The notes: generated by a model not told the origin, from the letters alone. Shown: positions 20,954 to 32,986, numbered from the stretch's first letter. The stretch: DNA of 64,000 bases from Rhizoclosmatium globosum (GCA_002104985.1 MCGO01000004.1:496001-560000), one strand, 5' to 3'. A program made the numbers and translations.

Positions 20954-21842
20954 ATGGACCGAACAACATCCGAAGCTACACTCGCCCCAGTTACTCCTGC
21001 CACTGCCAACCCAACCCCCAAATCGCTTGGGGACCTTGTTGCCTTCCTCCACTCTCAGCTGGATGACAAGGGTATCAACGAGATGGACCAAGTTGACGTC
21101 AACAAGATTCAAGCGGCAATGGAAGCCTACGCCAGTAACATTGATGAATGGTCTCAGTTCCGACACTTTGATGTTGGCAGATACACTCGCAACCTTGTGG
21201 ACTCTGGAAACGGAAAGTTTAACCTCATGATTCTGTGCTGGCCGGAAGGCGTTGCAAGGTACTGATTCGCTTTTCAGCCACCCGTTTCACCTTTTCATCG
21301 CCCGTCACCCCCGATATTGAGCGCCTTTTTTTTTCTAACGACCCACTTTGTTTGTTTTACAGCCCAATTCATGATCATGCTGGTTCACACTGCTTGATGA
21401 AAATTCTTGAAGGTGGTTTGAAGGAAACAAGATATGCCTGGCCTGAGGACAAGGGACCTAAATCTACTCCGCCAACATCGCTGCTGTCGTCTATTACTGA
21501 CCAGTCTGTCTCCGTGACAGAAGGTGCCAAGTGTGCCATGGACATAACTCTTGAAACCCCTCTTGAACTTGACCAAGTTGCTTACATTCACGGTAAGTTC
21601 CGATGATTATGAATTCTATTATTTCGTTATTAATTCGTTACCTCCAATGTTTAGACAAGATTGGGCTGCATAGAGTTTCCAACCCAACGTCCGCTCCAGC
21701 TGTTTCTCTGCACTTATACTGCCCACCTTATGAAACATGCAAAACGTTCGATGAAAGAACAAGCAAGTGTCGTGGATCCGGGCGTGCCGTCTTCTACTCT
21801 GAAGGCGGTGTTCTTAAGAATCCAAAAACCTCAAGCACTTAA
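20954..21842 (+). CDS. CDO1: Cysteine dioxygenase type I
   Basis: Oxidises L-cysteine to cysteine sulfinate with a non-haem iron. Exons 20954-21258, 21363-21592 and 21655-21842 give 240 aa. The cupin motif ASPIHDHAGSHCLMKILEGG holds two iron histidines and the cysteine that crosslinks to tyrosine in the animal enzyme; the partner Tyr is in VSLHLYCPPYETC, and the third His in KIGLHRVSNP. The conserved FNLMILCW block is also present. The start MDRTTSEATLAP is chosen by comparison with the animal enzyme; an upstream in-frame ATG at 20855 would add about 33 residues. Confidence 0.93.
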
Positions 21843-22043
21843 AAAACCTAAGAAAGTTTGGGAAAATGGTTGTGGTCATCCTTTGTACCTAGTAATAAAT
21901 TTGGTTTCTGAATATCCTTTACTTGTATTATTATTTCCTGGTGGCGTGGCAATGACGATGTCTGACTCAAACTCCATCATCGAAGTAATAAAACGAACCC
22001 ACTCACTTTTTCAATAGCTTGAAAATATCTCAAATACATCTCA

Positions 22044-22616
22044 ATGTCTGCTACCTCTGATCAGTCGGCTGTCGCGAATGCAATCGGCCAAGCCATCCAC
22101 GAAGATGTTGTCCAACCCCACGAGAATCACGACCAACCAGCTCGAATCATTGCAATCGCCATTGATCCTAGCCGAAATTCGGAATATGCCTTTGACTGGG
22201 CCATCAAGAACATTGTTCGTCCAGAAGACGGTGACCAAATCGTACTCATCAATGTTCGCCCAGTAGTATCCATGCCAATCGTATACGAGCCTGTCTTTGT
22301 CGACTTTTCGAAAGAAACTGAAGCCATCGAAGCGGCAAACCGTGAGGCAAGCCATGAATTGTTACAAAGCTATGCTGCCAAGTTGCCAGCGCACAAGTAC
22401 AACATCCGCGGTGTTGCCTTGAGAGGTGACCCACGTGATGAAATTGCCGCCAAGGTTGCTGAGTTGAAGGTTGACATGTTGGTGATCGGATCGCGTGGAC
22501 TTGGAGGATTCCAACGTGCTTTGTTGGGATCTGTATCAGACTACCTGGTACACCACTTGAATGTACCAGTCATTGTTTCTCGTCCCCCCGAAGTGGAACC
22601 AAAGAAGGTTGCTTGA
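22044..22616 (+). CDS. Universal stress protein (UspA family)
   Basis: 190 aa, single exon. A UspA fold is indicated by the N-terminal strand IIAIAIDPSRNSEYAFDWAI and the nucleotide-binding loop VIGSRGLGGFQRALLGSVSD (the G-2x-G-9x-G-S pattern of ATP-binding members), ending VHHLNVPVIVSRPPE. It is a close paralogue of the gene at 40421. The exact role is unknown; members act in stress and nucleotide sensing. Confidence 0.9.
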   Translation: MSATSDQSAVANAIGQAIHEDVVQPHENHDQPARIIAIAIDPSRNSEYAFDWAIKNIVRPEDGDQIVLINVRPVVSMPIVYEPVFVDFSKETEAIEAANREASHELLQSYAAKLPAHKYNIRGVALRGDPRDEIAAKVAELKVDMLVIGSRGLGGFQRALLGSVSDYLVHHLNVPVIVSRPPEVEPKKVA

Positions 22617-22908
22617 TTTTTGCCTTGATTCTGTTCATTTGTTCATATCCTCAAAAAAATGAAATAAACAGTTTGACGTGATAATTCTAAAGTAGCAAGA
22701 CGAAAAAATTGTTGAGACGACTCAAGCATAATTCGTACATCCTATGAAGCAATCACTGAAACACAGTGGAAGCAGTACTGAGAACCTGTCGTTGGACTTA
22801 TTTCTTTCTTAATGATAATTCATGAGAATCAAACTGAGTAGTAAGGAAAAATTATGAACATGTATTTATTCAATAAGAGCTATGTTAAGTATGGAGAGGT
22901 TGAACTAC

Positions 22909-23613
22909 TCAAGCATTCATTTTTGGCACAACGACAACACATTCCGCGTGTTGGACAAGGTAATCCGAAAGTGACCCCTTGAATGCCTTCTGCAAGAATC
23001 CAAGTCCACGACAGCCCGTTACAAGCATATCCGGCTTCAACACATTCACCTTTGCCAAGATTTCCTCTCTTGGGTCACCTCTCAACGCAATGGCACGACA
23101 TTGTACACCACGCTCAAGAACCTGTTCACCGTACTTTCTGAGCAAGTCGTGAGAAGTGTCGCGGTTGTACCGTTCCAAGCTTTCAACATAATCTTCGTTG
23201 TAGTCATATGACGCCGTTGGGTAGAATTCACCAGGAGCCGTACCGGTAAATGAACCACCAAGAATGTAGCCTGGAATAGCGTATGGACGAACGTTCAGAA
23301 TACAGACTTGGTCGTTTGCGGAGGCAAGGTGGTCAAGGGTCCATGTCAATGCGTGTTGGGATTGTGGAGAGTCGTCGACAGCGACACAGATTACTCGCTT
23401 GGGAGTCTCCTTTTGGGCCTGGAAGACTTCCTCTTGGATGACTGGGGTTATGAATTTCTCAGCAACTTGGGCAGAAGAAACAGTTCGTCCCAGAGGCTTG
23501 CTGATAGTTTCGGTAGATTGTTGAGATTCGTTGACGATCATTGTAATACTTTGTAAAGATGTTTTGGCAGAGAATATTGGAGGGACAGTTGGCTTTTCAA
23601 CACGTCCGATCAT
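22909..23613 (-). CDS. Universal stress protein, left arm of an inverted duplication
   Basis: 234 aa, single exon. The UspA core is RVICVAVDDSPQSQHALTWT to VTGCRGLGFLQKAFKGSLSD, ending VVVVPKMNA, with a 60-residue N-terminal extension. A second in-frame ATG (MIVNESQQSTE) could be the true start; the sequence before it is also conserved in the partner copy, so the choice is open. The second glycine of the ATP loop is kept, but the loop reads TGCRGLG and not GSRGLG. It is head-to-head with a nearly identical copy at 23902-24606. Confidence 0.88.
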   Translation of the reverse strand: MIGRVEKPTVPPIFSAKTSLQSITMIVNESQQSTETISKPLGRTVSSAQVAEKFITPVIQEEVFQAQKETPKRVICVAVDDSPQSQHALTWTLDHLASANDQVCILNVRPYAIPGYILGGSFTGTAPGEFYPTASYDYNEDYVESLERYNRDTSHDLLRKYGEQVLERGVQCRAIALRGDPREEILAKVNVLKPDMLVTGCRGLGFLQKAFKGSLSDYLVQHAECVVVVPKMNA

Positions 23614-23901
23614 TGTGACTCACATTCACATCCAAAAAACCTCCCTCTGACTCAGCTGGATGACACGAATAAAGTACTTAATGCATATTTTAATTATAGG
23701 ATCTATTACACTTGTCCTAGCATCTACCTATTAGCCTGGAGGAAGCATTAATATTTAGTAATCCTATAATCCTTGAAAAAAGCGGAAATAGCGGTTACCT
23801 GATTCAATATTCTAAATGTAGCATATTCAGTAGCTGAGTTGTTTTTTGTTTCGAAGGAATATTGTTGATGCAAAGGGTTACTGTGTTTGTGATTATGAGT
23901 C
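23614..23901. promoter_or_regulatory. Shared divergent promoter of the duplicated stress-protein genes
   Basis: 288 bp between two start codons that face away from each other. It must contain both promoters. It is A/T-rich with no gene-like frame and no extended palindrome visible inside the spacer. Confidence 0.55.
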
Positions 23902-24606
23902 ATGGTGATCGGACGTGTTGAAAAGCCAACTGTCCCTCCAATATTCTCCACCAAAACATCTTTACAAAGTATTACAATGATCGTCAACGAATCCCAACAA
24001 TCTACCGAAACTACCAGCAAGCCTCTGGGCCGAACTGTTTCTTCTACCCAAGTTACGGAGAAATTCGTCATTCCAGTGATTCAAGAGGAAGTCTACCAAC
24101 CCCATAAGGATACCCCCAAGCGAGTAATCTGTGTCGCTGTCGACGACTCTCCACAATCCCAATACGCATTGACTTGGACGCTTGACCACCTTGCCTCCGC
24201 AAACGACCAAGTCTGTATTCTCAACGTCCGCCCATACGCTATTCCGGGATACGTCCTCGGCAGTTCGTTCACTGGAACTGCAGGTGAATTCTACCCGTCT
24301 ACATCGTATGACTACAACGAAGATTATGTAGAGGGTTTGGAACGGTACAACCGTGACCTTTCGCACGACTTACTCAAGAAGTATGGAGATCAGGTGCTTG
24401 CAAGAGGCGTGCAATGTCGTGCGATTGCGTTGAGAGGTGACCCAAGAGAGGAAATCTTGGCAAAGGTGAATGTGTTGAAGCCGGATATGCTTGTAACAGG
24501 CTGTCGTGGACTTGGATTCTTGCAGAAGGCATTCAAGGGATCACTTTCGGATTACCTTGTCCAACACGCGGAATGTGTCGTCGTTGTGCCCAAAATGAAT
24601 TCTTGA
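23902..24606 (+). CDS. Universal stress protein, right arm of the inverted duplication
   Basis: 234 aa, single exon, near-identical to the gene at 22909-23613 (RVICVAVDDSPQSQYALTWT; VTGCRGLGFLQKAFKGSLSD). Changes lie mostly in the middle loop (SSFTGTAGEFYPS against the partner's form, with a one-residue deletion) and in the N-terminal extension, where an extra Val follows the first Met. As with the partner, translation could also begin at MIVNESQQSTE. Confidence 0.88.
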   Translation: MVIGRVEKPTVPPIFSTKTSLQSITMIVNESQQSTETTSKPLGRTVSSTQVTEKFVIPVIQEEVYQPHKDTPKRVICVAVDDSPQSQYALTWTLDHLASANDQVCILNVRPYAIPGYVLGSSFTGTAGEFYPSTSYDYNEDYVEGLERYNRDLSHDLLKKYGDQVLARGVQCRAIALRGDPREEILAKVNVLKPDMLVTGCRGLGFLQKAFKGSLSDYLVQHAECVVVVPKMNS

Positions 24607-24699
24607 GTCGGTGTTGAAATTGATATATAGCTTTTATCACAAAAATAAATACATGATTATAGTTCTCATTCTTCATTTATTGGCGTAATTATTAAGAAT

Positions 24700-26143
24700 T
24701 TAAGAAGAAGAAGAAGCGTTGATCCAATATTCACGTTCCAACCTCTCATAAAAGTCAATGACTTTACGGACATAACGACGCTTGAGAACGTAATCCTTGT
24801 GCATAAAAGAGCGCTTGAAACCAGTGATGCTAATGTCCTTGAGTTGTTGAGGAGTCAACTGGAAAGCATCCACCGTCATTTTGAGTTCTTTCAAAACGTC
24901 AGTGCTTGAAACCGTGGTATTATCCTTTATGAAGGCATGGATTAGCATGGATGATTTTTTCGTGCTTCTATGATGAGGCTTACGGAGCAAAGAGTGATGG
25001 CCATTTTGTTGTCGAGCATTCGCTTAATGGGATGGTCGGCAAGGGTTGTTCCTGGAATCGTCTGCAAGTTGGACGTGACGCAAACTTCAATGCAAATACG
25101 CATCGTAGCCATGTATTGAATTAATCTGTTAATATACAGTTGGCGACTCTCCATGGTTCTGTTTGGGTTTGAGAAATGATCCGTGTTGAAGAGGTGGAAT
25201 CCGTGACCAATTCTCTCGGCATGGCAATCGGTAATAGCTTGGAAGATTGATTCAGGTCCGTAACCTTCACCGGCGTGTACAGTCTTGAAGAAGAATTTCT
25301 TGTGGGCAAGTTCAAAGGCTTCCTTGTGGTCGGAGGCTGGGAAACCAGCTTCAGCACCTGCAATATCAAGAGCAACGATTGGCACATCAACAGCATCACG
25401 TAATTTTCCAGCTGTGGCGACGAGAGCTACGGAAGCGAGACCGTAAATGCGTTTCGCGGTTTCATGTTGGTGAACTTCCCAAAAGTTCTTGTAGTATGGG
25501 GACATATCAGCCGTGAACATGCGCATTGCGCAAAGGACAATTCCGGCACAGTACTCTGGTTCATCTCCAGATGCGACTTCGGGTTTGGCGTTGTATTCCT
25601 TGATGGCGCGTTGGAGACCATCATTGACTGCAAGGATAACCTGTTCGATAGAGAGTTCTCCAGGAATTGCATTAAGCTGTGGAGCAAAGCGAACTTCAAA
25701 GTATCTATATTAATTGGGTGTGAGTCAGAGTGGGTGGCAAAAGTCCAGTGTTCTGGAAGGGACAACGAACCGGCAACCAATGTCGAACTGGTCAACAGCA
25801 AGCTCATAGGCGACACGCTCCAATGCTTTTGCGTTTCTGAGGACGGCGGTAGTGTAAGCAAAACATTCAAGGTACTCTTCCAAGTTGTTGTAAGCTGGTT
25901 TGAAGACAAGGTCCTTGAGGCCATCCACAGTATAAGAGGGCAACGTGACGCCTTGTTCTTGTGCAAGGTCAATTAAGGTTGACAAACGAATTGAGCCATC
26001 CTAGTGATGTTGTGAATGAGAGATCTGAAATCCACAATACGGTGCGTACTGCCAAGGCAAGGCAAGGCGGTCCAACTTCTACTTACCAAGTGGCAGTGCA
26101 AGTCAGTCTTTGGGATTCTCTTGAGGAAATCGTCTGAGTACAT
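24700..26143 (-). CDS. ADA: Adenosine deaminase
   Basis: Deaminates adenosine (or adenine in some fungi) with a zinc ion. Exons 26143-26087, 26000-25771, 25704-24984 and 24924-24700 give 410 aa. The N-terminal zinc motif TDLHCHLDGSIR crosses the first intron. Other family blocks are VRFAPQLN, FKTVHAGEGYGPESI (catalytic Glu region), AERIGHGFHL, and the metal aspartate in TLCSDNTTVSS. YMATMRICIEVCVTSNLQT is the conserved EVCPTSN-like block with Val in place of Pro. Whether it prefers adenosine or adenine cannot be told from this reading. The start codon is 164 bp from the divergent mannosyltransferase gene start. Confidence 0.92.
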
Positions 26144-26307
26144 TGATTGATTGATGATCAAGGATGCGGCTTTTCTTGTTTGTTTCCTTTTTTCTTTTTG
26201 TTGATGGAAGGGGTGGCCCAAACCCTCAAGTCGGATTTGAGGGAGTGTCCGAACAGATCAGACAGAAAAAGAGAATCATCAAAAGAGAACACACATCCAA
26301 CACAACG

Positions 26308-29300
26308 ATGGTGCACATAGTCACGTCCCGACGGACATCGTCGTTCCTTCCAAGTGGCAGCGTGCGACTCGGCGGACCCCGACTGCGCAACGTGCGACTA
26401 CTTGTCTGTTTCGCAGTTGCCGCGGCCCTGGTCTTTGTTGCCCTGTCGCCGATTCGCGGGAGTCTTGCGCCCGACGACGAGGCTGTGCTGCGGCGTGCGA
26501 AGGTGCGGCTCGTTGGCGGTGCCAGTGGCAGTGGCAGTGGCAGTGGCAGTGGCAGTGGCGCTGGTTTGTCGCTTGTTGTCGTTGGTTTGAATGCCCTGAC
26601 GTTGCAGTCCACAGACAACTCGAATAACCACATTGAATCAATCAGTCAGCTCAACCAACTGCAGCAACTGCCTAGGGATACCGCAAAACCACGTATTCTC
26701 TACTACAACCGTCACTCCGCGTGCCATGCAAATATGGTTCAAATCACTCAAAGACTCAACGTCTCATTCACTACCTTTAACCCGGGCTTTCTCGGTGGTC
26801 TTGGAATGAAGGGTGACCGTGCGAATGATATCATCAATGATGGTCTTGTGCGTCTCATGTGCAATGCCGTCGATGTAATCATTGTTGCGGACACGATGCC
26901 AGGTGACAATCACCCCCTTGCAACTCACAACAATACTAAATCTATCTCAGATGCTCGACCTCTATTCCAATCCCTCGTTCGCGACAATCCTGAGGACAGA
27001 TGCAAAGCGAATATCATTCTAGAATTAACCACACGTTTTGACTGGGGTATTCCCGACGGCCAAGAATACTATAAACTCAATTGGAAACTCGCTCATCAAA
27101 AACCTAAAAATCTATTCTGGGTCACAAATAATGCCTTTGAGCCTTTGGATCTGTCGTATGAAGCGCTTGCAACTCCCTACTTCCGGCTATTACGCCCAAC
27201 CGGATACTCTACTTTGGAAGCAAAGGTGTGTAGCTTATGAATAGCATCGATTTTGGGATTCGCAGTGTCTGCAAACGAAGGAGAATTTTTTGTTGAGGTG
27301 GATGCGACAAACACCTGACGGAAATCAACAAAGGAATGCATATACAGACTGGATTTGGCATGGTGCGCATCACAATGCAGCAATTGATGAATATGGATAA
27401 CTACAGTGTCATCCGATGCTTGAATCCATCTTCAACTCCCCATGACTAACTCCCTGCACTGAATAGACACTCTCTGAAGAAGATAAGCAACTTGCAATGT
27501 GCAGAGAAGAGTCCCATTCGGCAGTTTTGGCCATCATGCGTCGAATGGAAATCCCCTTCAAACACATCAATGGTGGATATGGAGGTCCAAAAACACTGGC
27601 AAACTACAAGGCTTTCATTGAGTTTCCTTATCAAGTCTCAACCATGAAGCTTTATGAAAACTTGGCTGCTGGAGTCGTAATGTTGTTTCCCAGTAAGGAC
27701 TTTTTCAGAGAACTTGTTGAGGTGTGTGTTCTCTATTTTATTAGTTGTGTCTATATCATCTACTGGTGGGATGTTGATTTGCGACGGAACTGGGCTGTTG
27801 GGTGTTGGCTGGTTGAAACTAGCGCCTCCTCTTGGAAAATTTTTTTCTCCTTTTTCTTCAGTTGACTGAAAGTCCCTTCAAACACAGAAAGACTTGCATG
27901 CGTTTGGTCCTTGGGACAAAATCTCTCGCGCAGGCGAAGATTGGCATTTATATATGGACTATTATGCACCTGATATTGCACCCTACGTATACTACTTTGA
28001 CTCATTTGATCAACTCAAGGCAATGCTGACGTCTAAAGGCAACTTGGACACTAAGAATGTGCGTGTTGAAGCTCCCAAAGCTTACAAGAAGCTTGTAAAT
28101 AAGATGCTGCACGGATGGGCCGACTTGTTTGGAGAAATGGGATATCAAGTCACAGTAGATGGGGAGCCTCATACACAGGGAAGCGGCGAACCAGCGTTTC
28201 AAGTACCCCTCTATAGCAAGAAAGTCTTGCCTCCCAATGACGAGCGAGCCTGGGAAGACGAATTCCGTAAACTGGATCAGTGGCGAAATCTCCAGAGAAT
28301 TGAACGCGTACAACGTGCCCGAACTGCTCGTGCCAGTATCACGGAGCTTGAAATGGAGGCGTATGTAACTAGCTTGGAGAGACAGAACCCAAGCGCCAAG
28401 GCATTCTTACAGCTTGATCCTGTTTACGATGGTATTGACAATGCCTTGATTCAGCTGTTGGATTTCCTTAGCGGTGAACGTGGGGCACCCGCAGTTGGGA
28501 ATGAAATTGTGTTTGGAGGGTCCTTGCAACCAGTCCATGCATCTAAAGGTGGACTTGAAGAGTGGTTGGCGGAAAGTGGTGACGGAGGAAAAGCAATGAA
28601 GGCCATATATGATATGGTAATTGGAATTCCACCCAACAAGCTTATCGGGCCTTCAAATTATGGCGCGATTTCCAAGGTTCAGAGGTCCTTCAGGTTGCTG
28701 CATACCCTCTTTGGGTTAACAGATCTTCAAGGCGATGTGCGTGTCAAAAGTATTCACCCTCCTTCGGAAAAGGAACTTAGTGCTTTACTGAGTGCGGATG
28801 CGAAGTTGAATTTGTCCAAAAAGCTGAAGACGTTCAGCAGGACTGTGTATCCTTGGGCCTTTTCGAATCGTTTCTTGGGAATGAAGGACCTCATTCAATC
28901 GTTTATCAGACCTCGAGGAATCGTTCTCTCCTTTGGAAAAGGCGGATTCGAACAGGGTCTCTTGAATATTATGCATATTCGCAAGAACTTGAATTGCCAG
29001 CTCCCTGTTCAAGTTTTCTACAACGGAATGGATGATCTTGACACAGACAAGATTGAGGCCTTGAATCGGATTGAAGGGGTTTCAACCAAAAATTTGCAAG
29101 AAGTGTTTTCCGGCCTTGCTGAGGACAGGAACTTCCATAGGTATTACTTGTATAATCGCTGTTGTGTATAACTTACGTTTTTCGTCAGCAAACCGTTTGC
29201 TATTCTGGCATCGTCCTTCCAGCAAGTGATTTATATTGACGACGATATCGTCTTGTTTCAGAATCCAGAGACAGTTCTCAAGAACAGTGAAATCTTTGCA

Positions 29301-30060
29301 AAGTATGGAACATTGTTCTTTAAGGGTCCCAGTTTCGACTTTGGATCGAGTAAATGGGTCCGATGGTTTGTTAAGATGCCATCCAACCTGGCAAATTCAA
29401 CGGGGAGATACTTCCGTGATTTGAGCAAAGATGAAATGGACGCATCGCTCATGTTATTTGACAAGTCACGATTGGAAGTGGTTCATGGACTTATGGCTGC
29501 TTGTCACTTGAATCTCAAGGAGGTTCGTGAAGGTGGAATGGACAAATACCTGCAAGGTTTGTTTTCTCGAGATAATATTTGACTTGGTTTTGATCTGTGT
29601 GTTTGTTATAGGGGATAAGGAAACATACTGGTTGGCGTTTGAGATTCTTCGTATACCATATCAGTTCGTTCCAGGCATAGCTGGTGCTGCAGGTTCTCTT
29701 CAAGTCAAAAATGGTAAAACTCTTGATACTTCCGTATGTGGTCCACAGTCTCACCTTGACGAACACGGTAAACTGTTGCATGTCAACAGTAGAAGTGCAC
29801 GATACAATAACGAGCTAGACAAGTGGGAAAAGAGCTTGAGTCATTATATTGCCCCGGTTTCTGAGGAGCCTGGAAACATTGACTCAACGCAACAGCCGTG
29901 GTGTGTTTCGGCTGGAACTGTGGCAGGCGTCCCCGTGCCAAAGGAAAAGGCCGTGTTTGCCGTAGGAAAGGAGGAAAAGGCACTTTTGTTGAGACTTCGC
30001 GAACTTTCCATGGAAATGCGTCATGAAGGATGGAAACATTACTTGGATAATCATGTTTAA
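26308..30060 (+). CDS. Bimodular type II membrane glycosyltransferase with MNN1-like (GT71) C-terminal domain
   Basis: The chosen start MVHIVTSRR precedes one membrane anchor (LLVCFAVAAALVFVALSP), as in Golgi enzymes; an in-frame ATG at 26164 exists. The N-terminal module (about residues 110-480) has GT-B-like features, including YKAFIEFPYQ and STMKLYENLAAGVVMLFPS, where an acidic residue precedes a Gly-rich turn. The C-terminal module is an alpha-1,3-mannosyltransferase of the MNN1 family: IVLSFGKGGFEQGLLNIMHI, the DXD metal site IYIDDDIVLFQNP, MDASLMLFDKSRLEVVHGLM and FEILRIPYQFVPGIAG. Exon 1 is 26308-27225 and later exons include one ending at 29140, 29189-29556 and 29612-30060. The junctions between 27226 and 27894 are not settled; more than one in-phase solution fits. 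Likely role: protein or wall mannan glycosylation. Confidence 0.75.
26518..26557. repeat. GGCAGT hexamer repeat (Gly-Ser linker)
   Basis: About six copies of GGCAGT encode a Gly-Ser linker between the membrane anchor and the first catalytic module of the glycosyltransferase. It is probably length-variable. Confidence 0.8.
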
Positions 30061-30257
30061 GTTATTTTGATATTTATGTATATTTAACTTATTTTCCAGT
30101 GTGAATACGTGTATATTTTGTTGAATAATGTGATTGAATACAACATCTTTCTGTTGAGATCAGTATTTTGCCTGTCTCTTTGTGGCTGTGGGGAGCAGAA
30201 AAGGAGCCCCACTGCCATTTTTCCTCACCCAAACCCTCAGTCACCCCAGTCATCATC

Positions 30258-32986
30258 ATGCACCATTACGGCAGTGCACCTCCGCAAGGCCCACCTCAGG
30301 GTCCTCCTGGTCCACCGGGCCCTCATGGACCTCCGGGACTTCCAGGGCTCCGAGGCCCAGTTGGTCCAGGTGCTGTCCCCCCAAAGTCCAATTCAGACGG
30401 ACCCAATCAAGGCGGAGCGGTACATACCTCCATCACTTCATATCGTATATGCTTATCATTTTCATCGTTGGGCAGCCCTCGAGACTCCTTGAATTGCTTG
30501 ATGCTGTGCGCGCTGAAGCAGACCACACTGTTTCTGACCTTGTTATGCTTAAACAGCAACGTGACGAATTGGAGCTTAAGTGTGAGTTCTTTGACTCTTG
30601 CAAAGTTCTGTCCTGGGGGTGATATAACCTTGTTTTCATAGTTAACCAGCAGATTCATGAGCACATGATGTTTCAAAATCAGTTGTATGAACTCGAAAGG
30701 GCTCATGGGCAGTTGAAAGCAAAGTATGACGACGAAATGCACCTGTTGCGTAAAGAGCTTGATATGGCTCGAACTGCGGCTGGTCTGGCCCCTCGATACT
30801 CCAACGTCAACCCTTCCAATCAAAATGATGTGGACCGTCTTGGCTACAAATCTCAGGGTGCTCCAAACTATCCTGACAACATTCCTCCTCCTCAGTTGGC
30901 CACCGGAGAAGGAGGTACTGGTGTGTTTGGTGCATTGATGGGAAACCAGCAGCAAAACCAAGGTACGTTTCCATCTTTTACCACTGCAACATGGCATCGG
31001 TGGTGCTTATGACTCGTTGTAGATCACAGACAGCAGCAGCCTGATCAGCACCCTGCCAAGCGAATGCGTGAAGAACCGCCACACCAAGGCCAACCTCCAC
31101 ACCTTCAACAGCAGCAACAACAACAACAAGGAGGATACATCAACAAGCCAGCGACTGGACCACTTCGTCAGGTATGTTAACTTGGACTTCAAAGCTGAAT
31201 CCATTTTTAAATTTGGTGTAGGAACATGGTTACCCTCAACATGGTGGCCCAACTCACTCCCCAGGAGTAAGTGAGGATATGAAGAGAAAGATGCCTCCAT
31301 CTCAGCAACCAGGACCACCATACGGACAACAACCTCCTCCTCAATCTCAGTACCCACCTCCTCAACAACAGCAGCAACAACAGCAGCAACAGCGAGGATA
31401 TCAGCAAGGCCCACCACCACCTCAACATCAGCAAGGACCGCCTCAGCAACAACAACAGCCCCCTATGTATCAGCAACAAATGCCACCCCAACAACAATAC
31501 CAGCAAGGACCACCACCTCCTCAGCAACAACAAGGGCCACCCCCTCAACAGCTGCAACAGCAAGCTCCTGCTCGTGTGGTGGAAACTGGTATTTGCGACT
31601 TAGATGGCATTTTGAACAGCACAAATCCATCGTTGGCACAATGGAAGAAACAAGGCCCCGACTGGGCTGTTGTATACAACCCAAAAAGTTTGACTGGAAA
31701 AGGCAAACTGGACGTGTCTCTTGCCTATAGTCTGGATCATGGAAGGTTTGTTTATAATTTCCCCAATTATTTGGAGAACTCAGTCTTGTTATGTAGTGTT
31801 GTTTGTTGTGTCAAATTCTCCAACGATGGCCAATACCTCGCGACTGGATGCAACCGCACAGCTCAAATTTTCGACACCCGAACAGGCCAAAAGCTTCACA
31901 CATTGACTGCCACCAGCGACTTGGTTTCAGCTCCACAACCAGCTTCTGGTGACTTATATATTCGTTCTGTTTGTTTCTCACCAGACTCTCAATCACTTGC
32001 GACTGGTGCCGAGGATAAAGTTATTCGTGTATGGGATATCAACAGCCGCAACCTGCGATACAGTCTTCGTGGACATGACCAAGATATTTACAGTATGGAT
32101 TGGAGCAAAGATGGTCGATTCCTGGTATCAGGATCTGGTGACAGATCTGTGAGGGTGTGGGATGCGTTGGCTGCTGATGGTGCTGGAAAGTGTTTGATGA
32201 TCTTGCTGAATGAAGAAGAACGAAACGAAGTTCAGCAACCTGGTTCCGCAGGTCCTAAAGATAGCGGTGTTACCAATGTTGCGATTAGTCCAGTGGATGG
32301 CAGATGTGTTGCGAGCGCTTCGTTGGATATGAAGATTCGTGTGTGGGACTTGCGTACTGGACGCCTGTTGGAGAGATTCGAAGGTCACAAGGACAGTGTG
32401 TACAGTGTTGCATTCAGTCAGGATGGTCGCAGCATTGTGAGTGCAAGTTTGGACAAGACGTTGAAGGTTTGGGACCTGAGTCCACAAACACTTGCAACTC
32501 TTGCACGTGGTCCTGAACACGGAATTATGCCCCATGCGATTCCCGGAAACCACCATCCAAGTCCACCTGCCGTTACCGTCACTACCCGTTGCAGACACAC
32601 TTATGGAGGCCACAAGAATTACGTTTTGAGCGTTGCTTACCCTGGGTTGAATGCTCCTTTTGCGAGAAGCTTGGATGGTAGCCGAACTGGTTTGGAGGAT
32701 ATTGAGTGGGTTGTGAGTGCCAGTAAAGACCGAACCGTTACTTTCTGGGATGCTAAGGCTGGAGCTGGTGCCGCAGGTGGTGGTGATTTGAGCTCATGCG
32801 CCCAGTTTATGTTACAGGGTCATAAGAATTCAGGTAGATTGCTGTCATAGGTGCATTAAGAGCTGTTCTAACCATGTTTTAGTTATTTCAATCGCCATGT
32901 CGAATACGGAAGGACTGTTTGCAACTGGGTCGGGTGATTGCAGAGCCAGAATTTGGAAGATTACTCCAATCAAGGCGGAAGGATGA
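30258..32986 (+). CDS. TUP1: Tup1-like WD40 transcriptional corepressor
   Basis: Exons 30258-30419, 30476-30581, 30642-30962, 31023-31171, 31222-32833 and 32883-32986 give 817 aa. A short collagen-like N-terminus ([20 protein letters not shown]) precedes the tetramerisation coiled coil ([20 protein letters not shown] to [17 protein letters not shown]). A Gln/Pro-rich middle (about residues 220-350) leads to a C-terminal WD40 propeller with clear GH-WD repeats ([40 protein letters not shown]), the last repeat being coded across the final intron. This is the layout of fungal Tup1, which with Cyc8/Ssn6 represses transcription in the nucleus. The collagen-like start is not typical of Tup1. Confidence 0.92.

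Larger units (their letters stand above)
22909..24606. repeat. Inverted duplication of a universal stress protein gene
   Basis: Two arms of about 700 bp on opposite strands (22909-23613 minus and 23902-24606 plus) encode proteins that differ at only some 20 positions of 234. Similarity is strongest near the start codons, where about 85 bases differ at two sites. The spacer is 288 bp. Confidence 0.85.

Noticed and set aside
18113..20969. Minus-strand frames repeated four times opposite the secreted-protein genes
   Set aside because: They repeat only because the plus-strand genes are duplicated; they lack starts at conserved places and carry no recognisable domain.
26164..26307. Upstream in-frame start of the glycosyltransferase
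   Set aside because: It lies 20 bp from the divergent adenosine deaminase start and would put a second hydrophobic leader before the membrane anchor; the 26308 start gives a normal type II protein.
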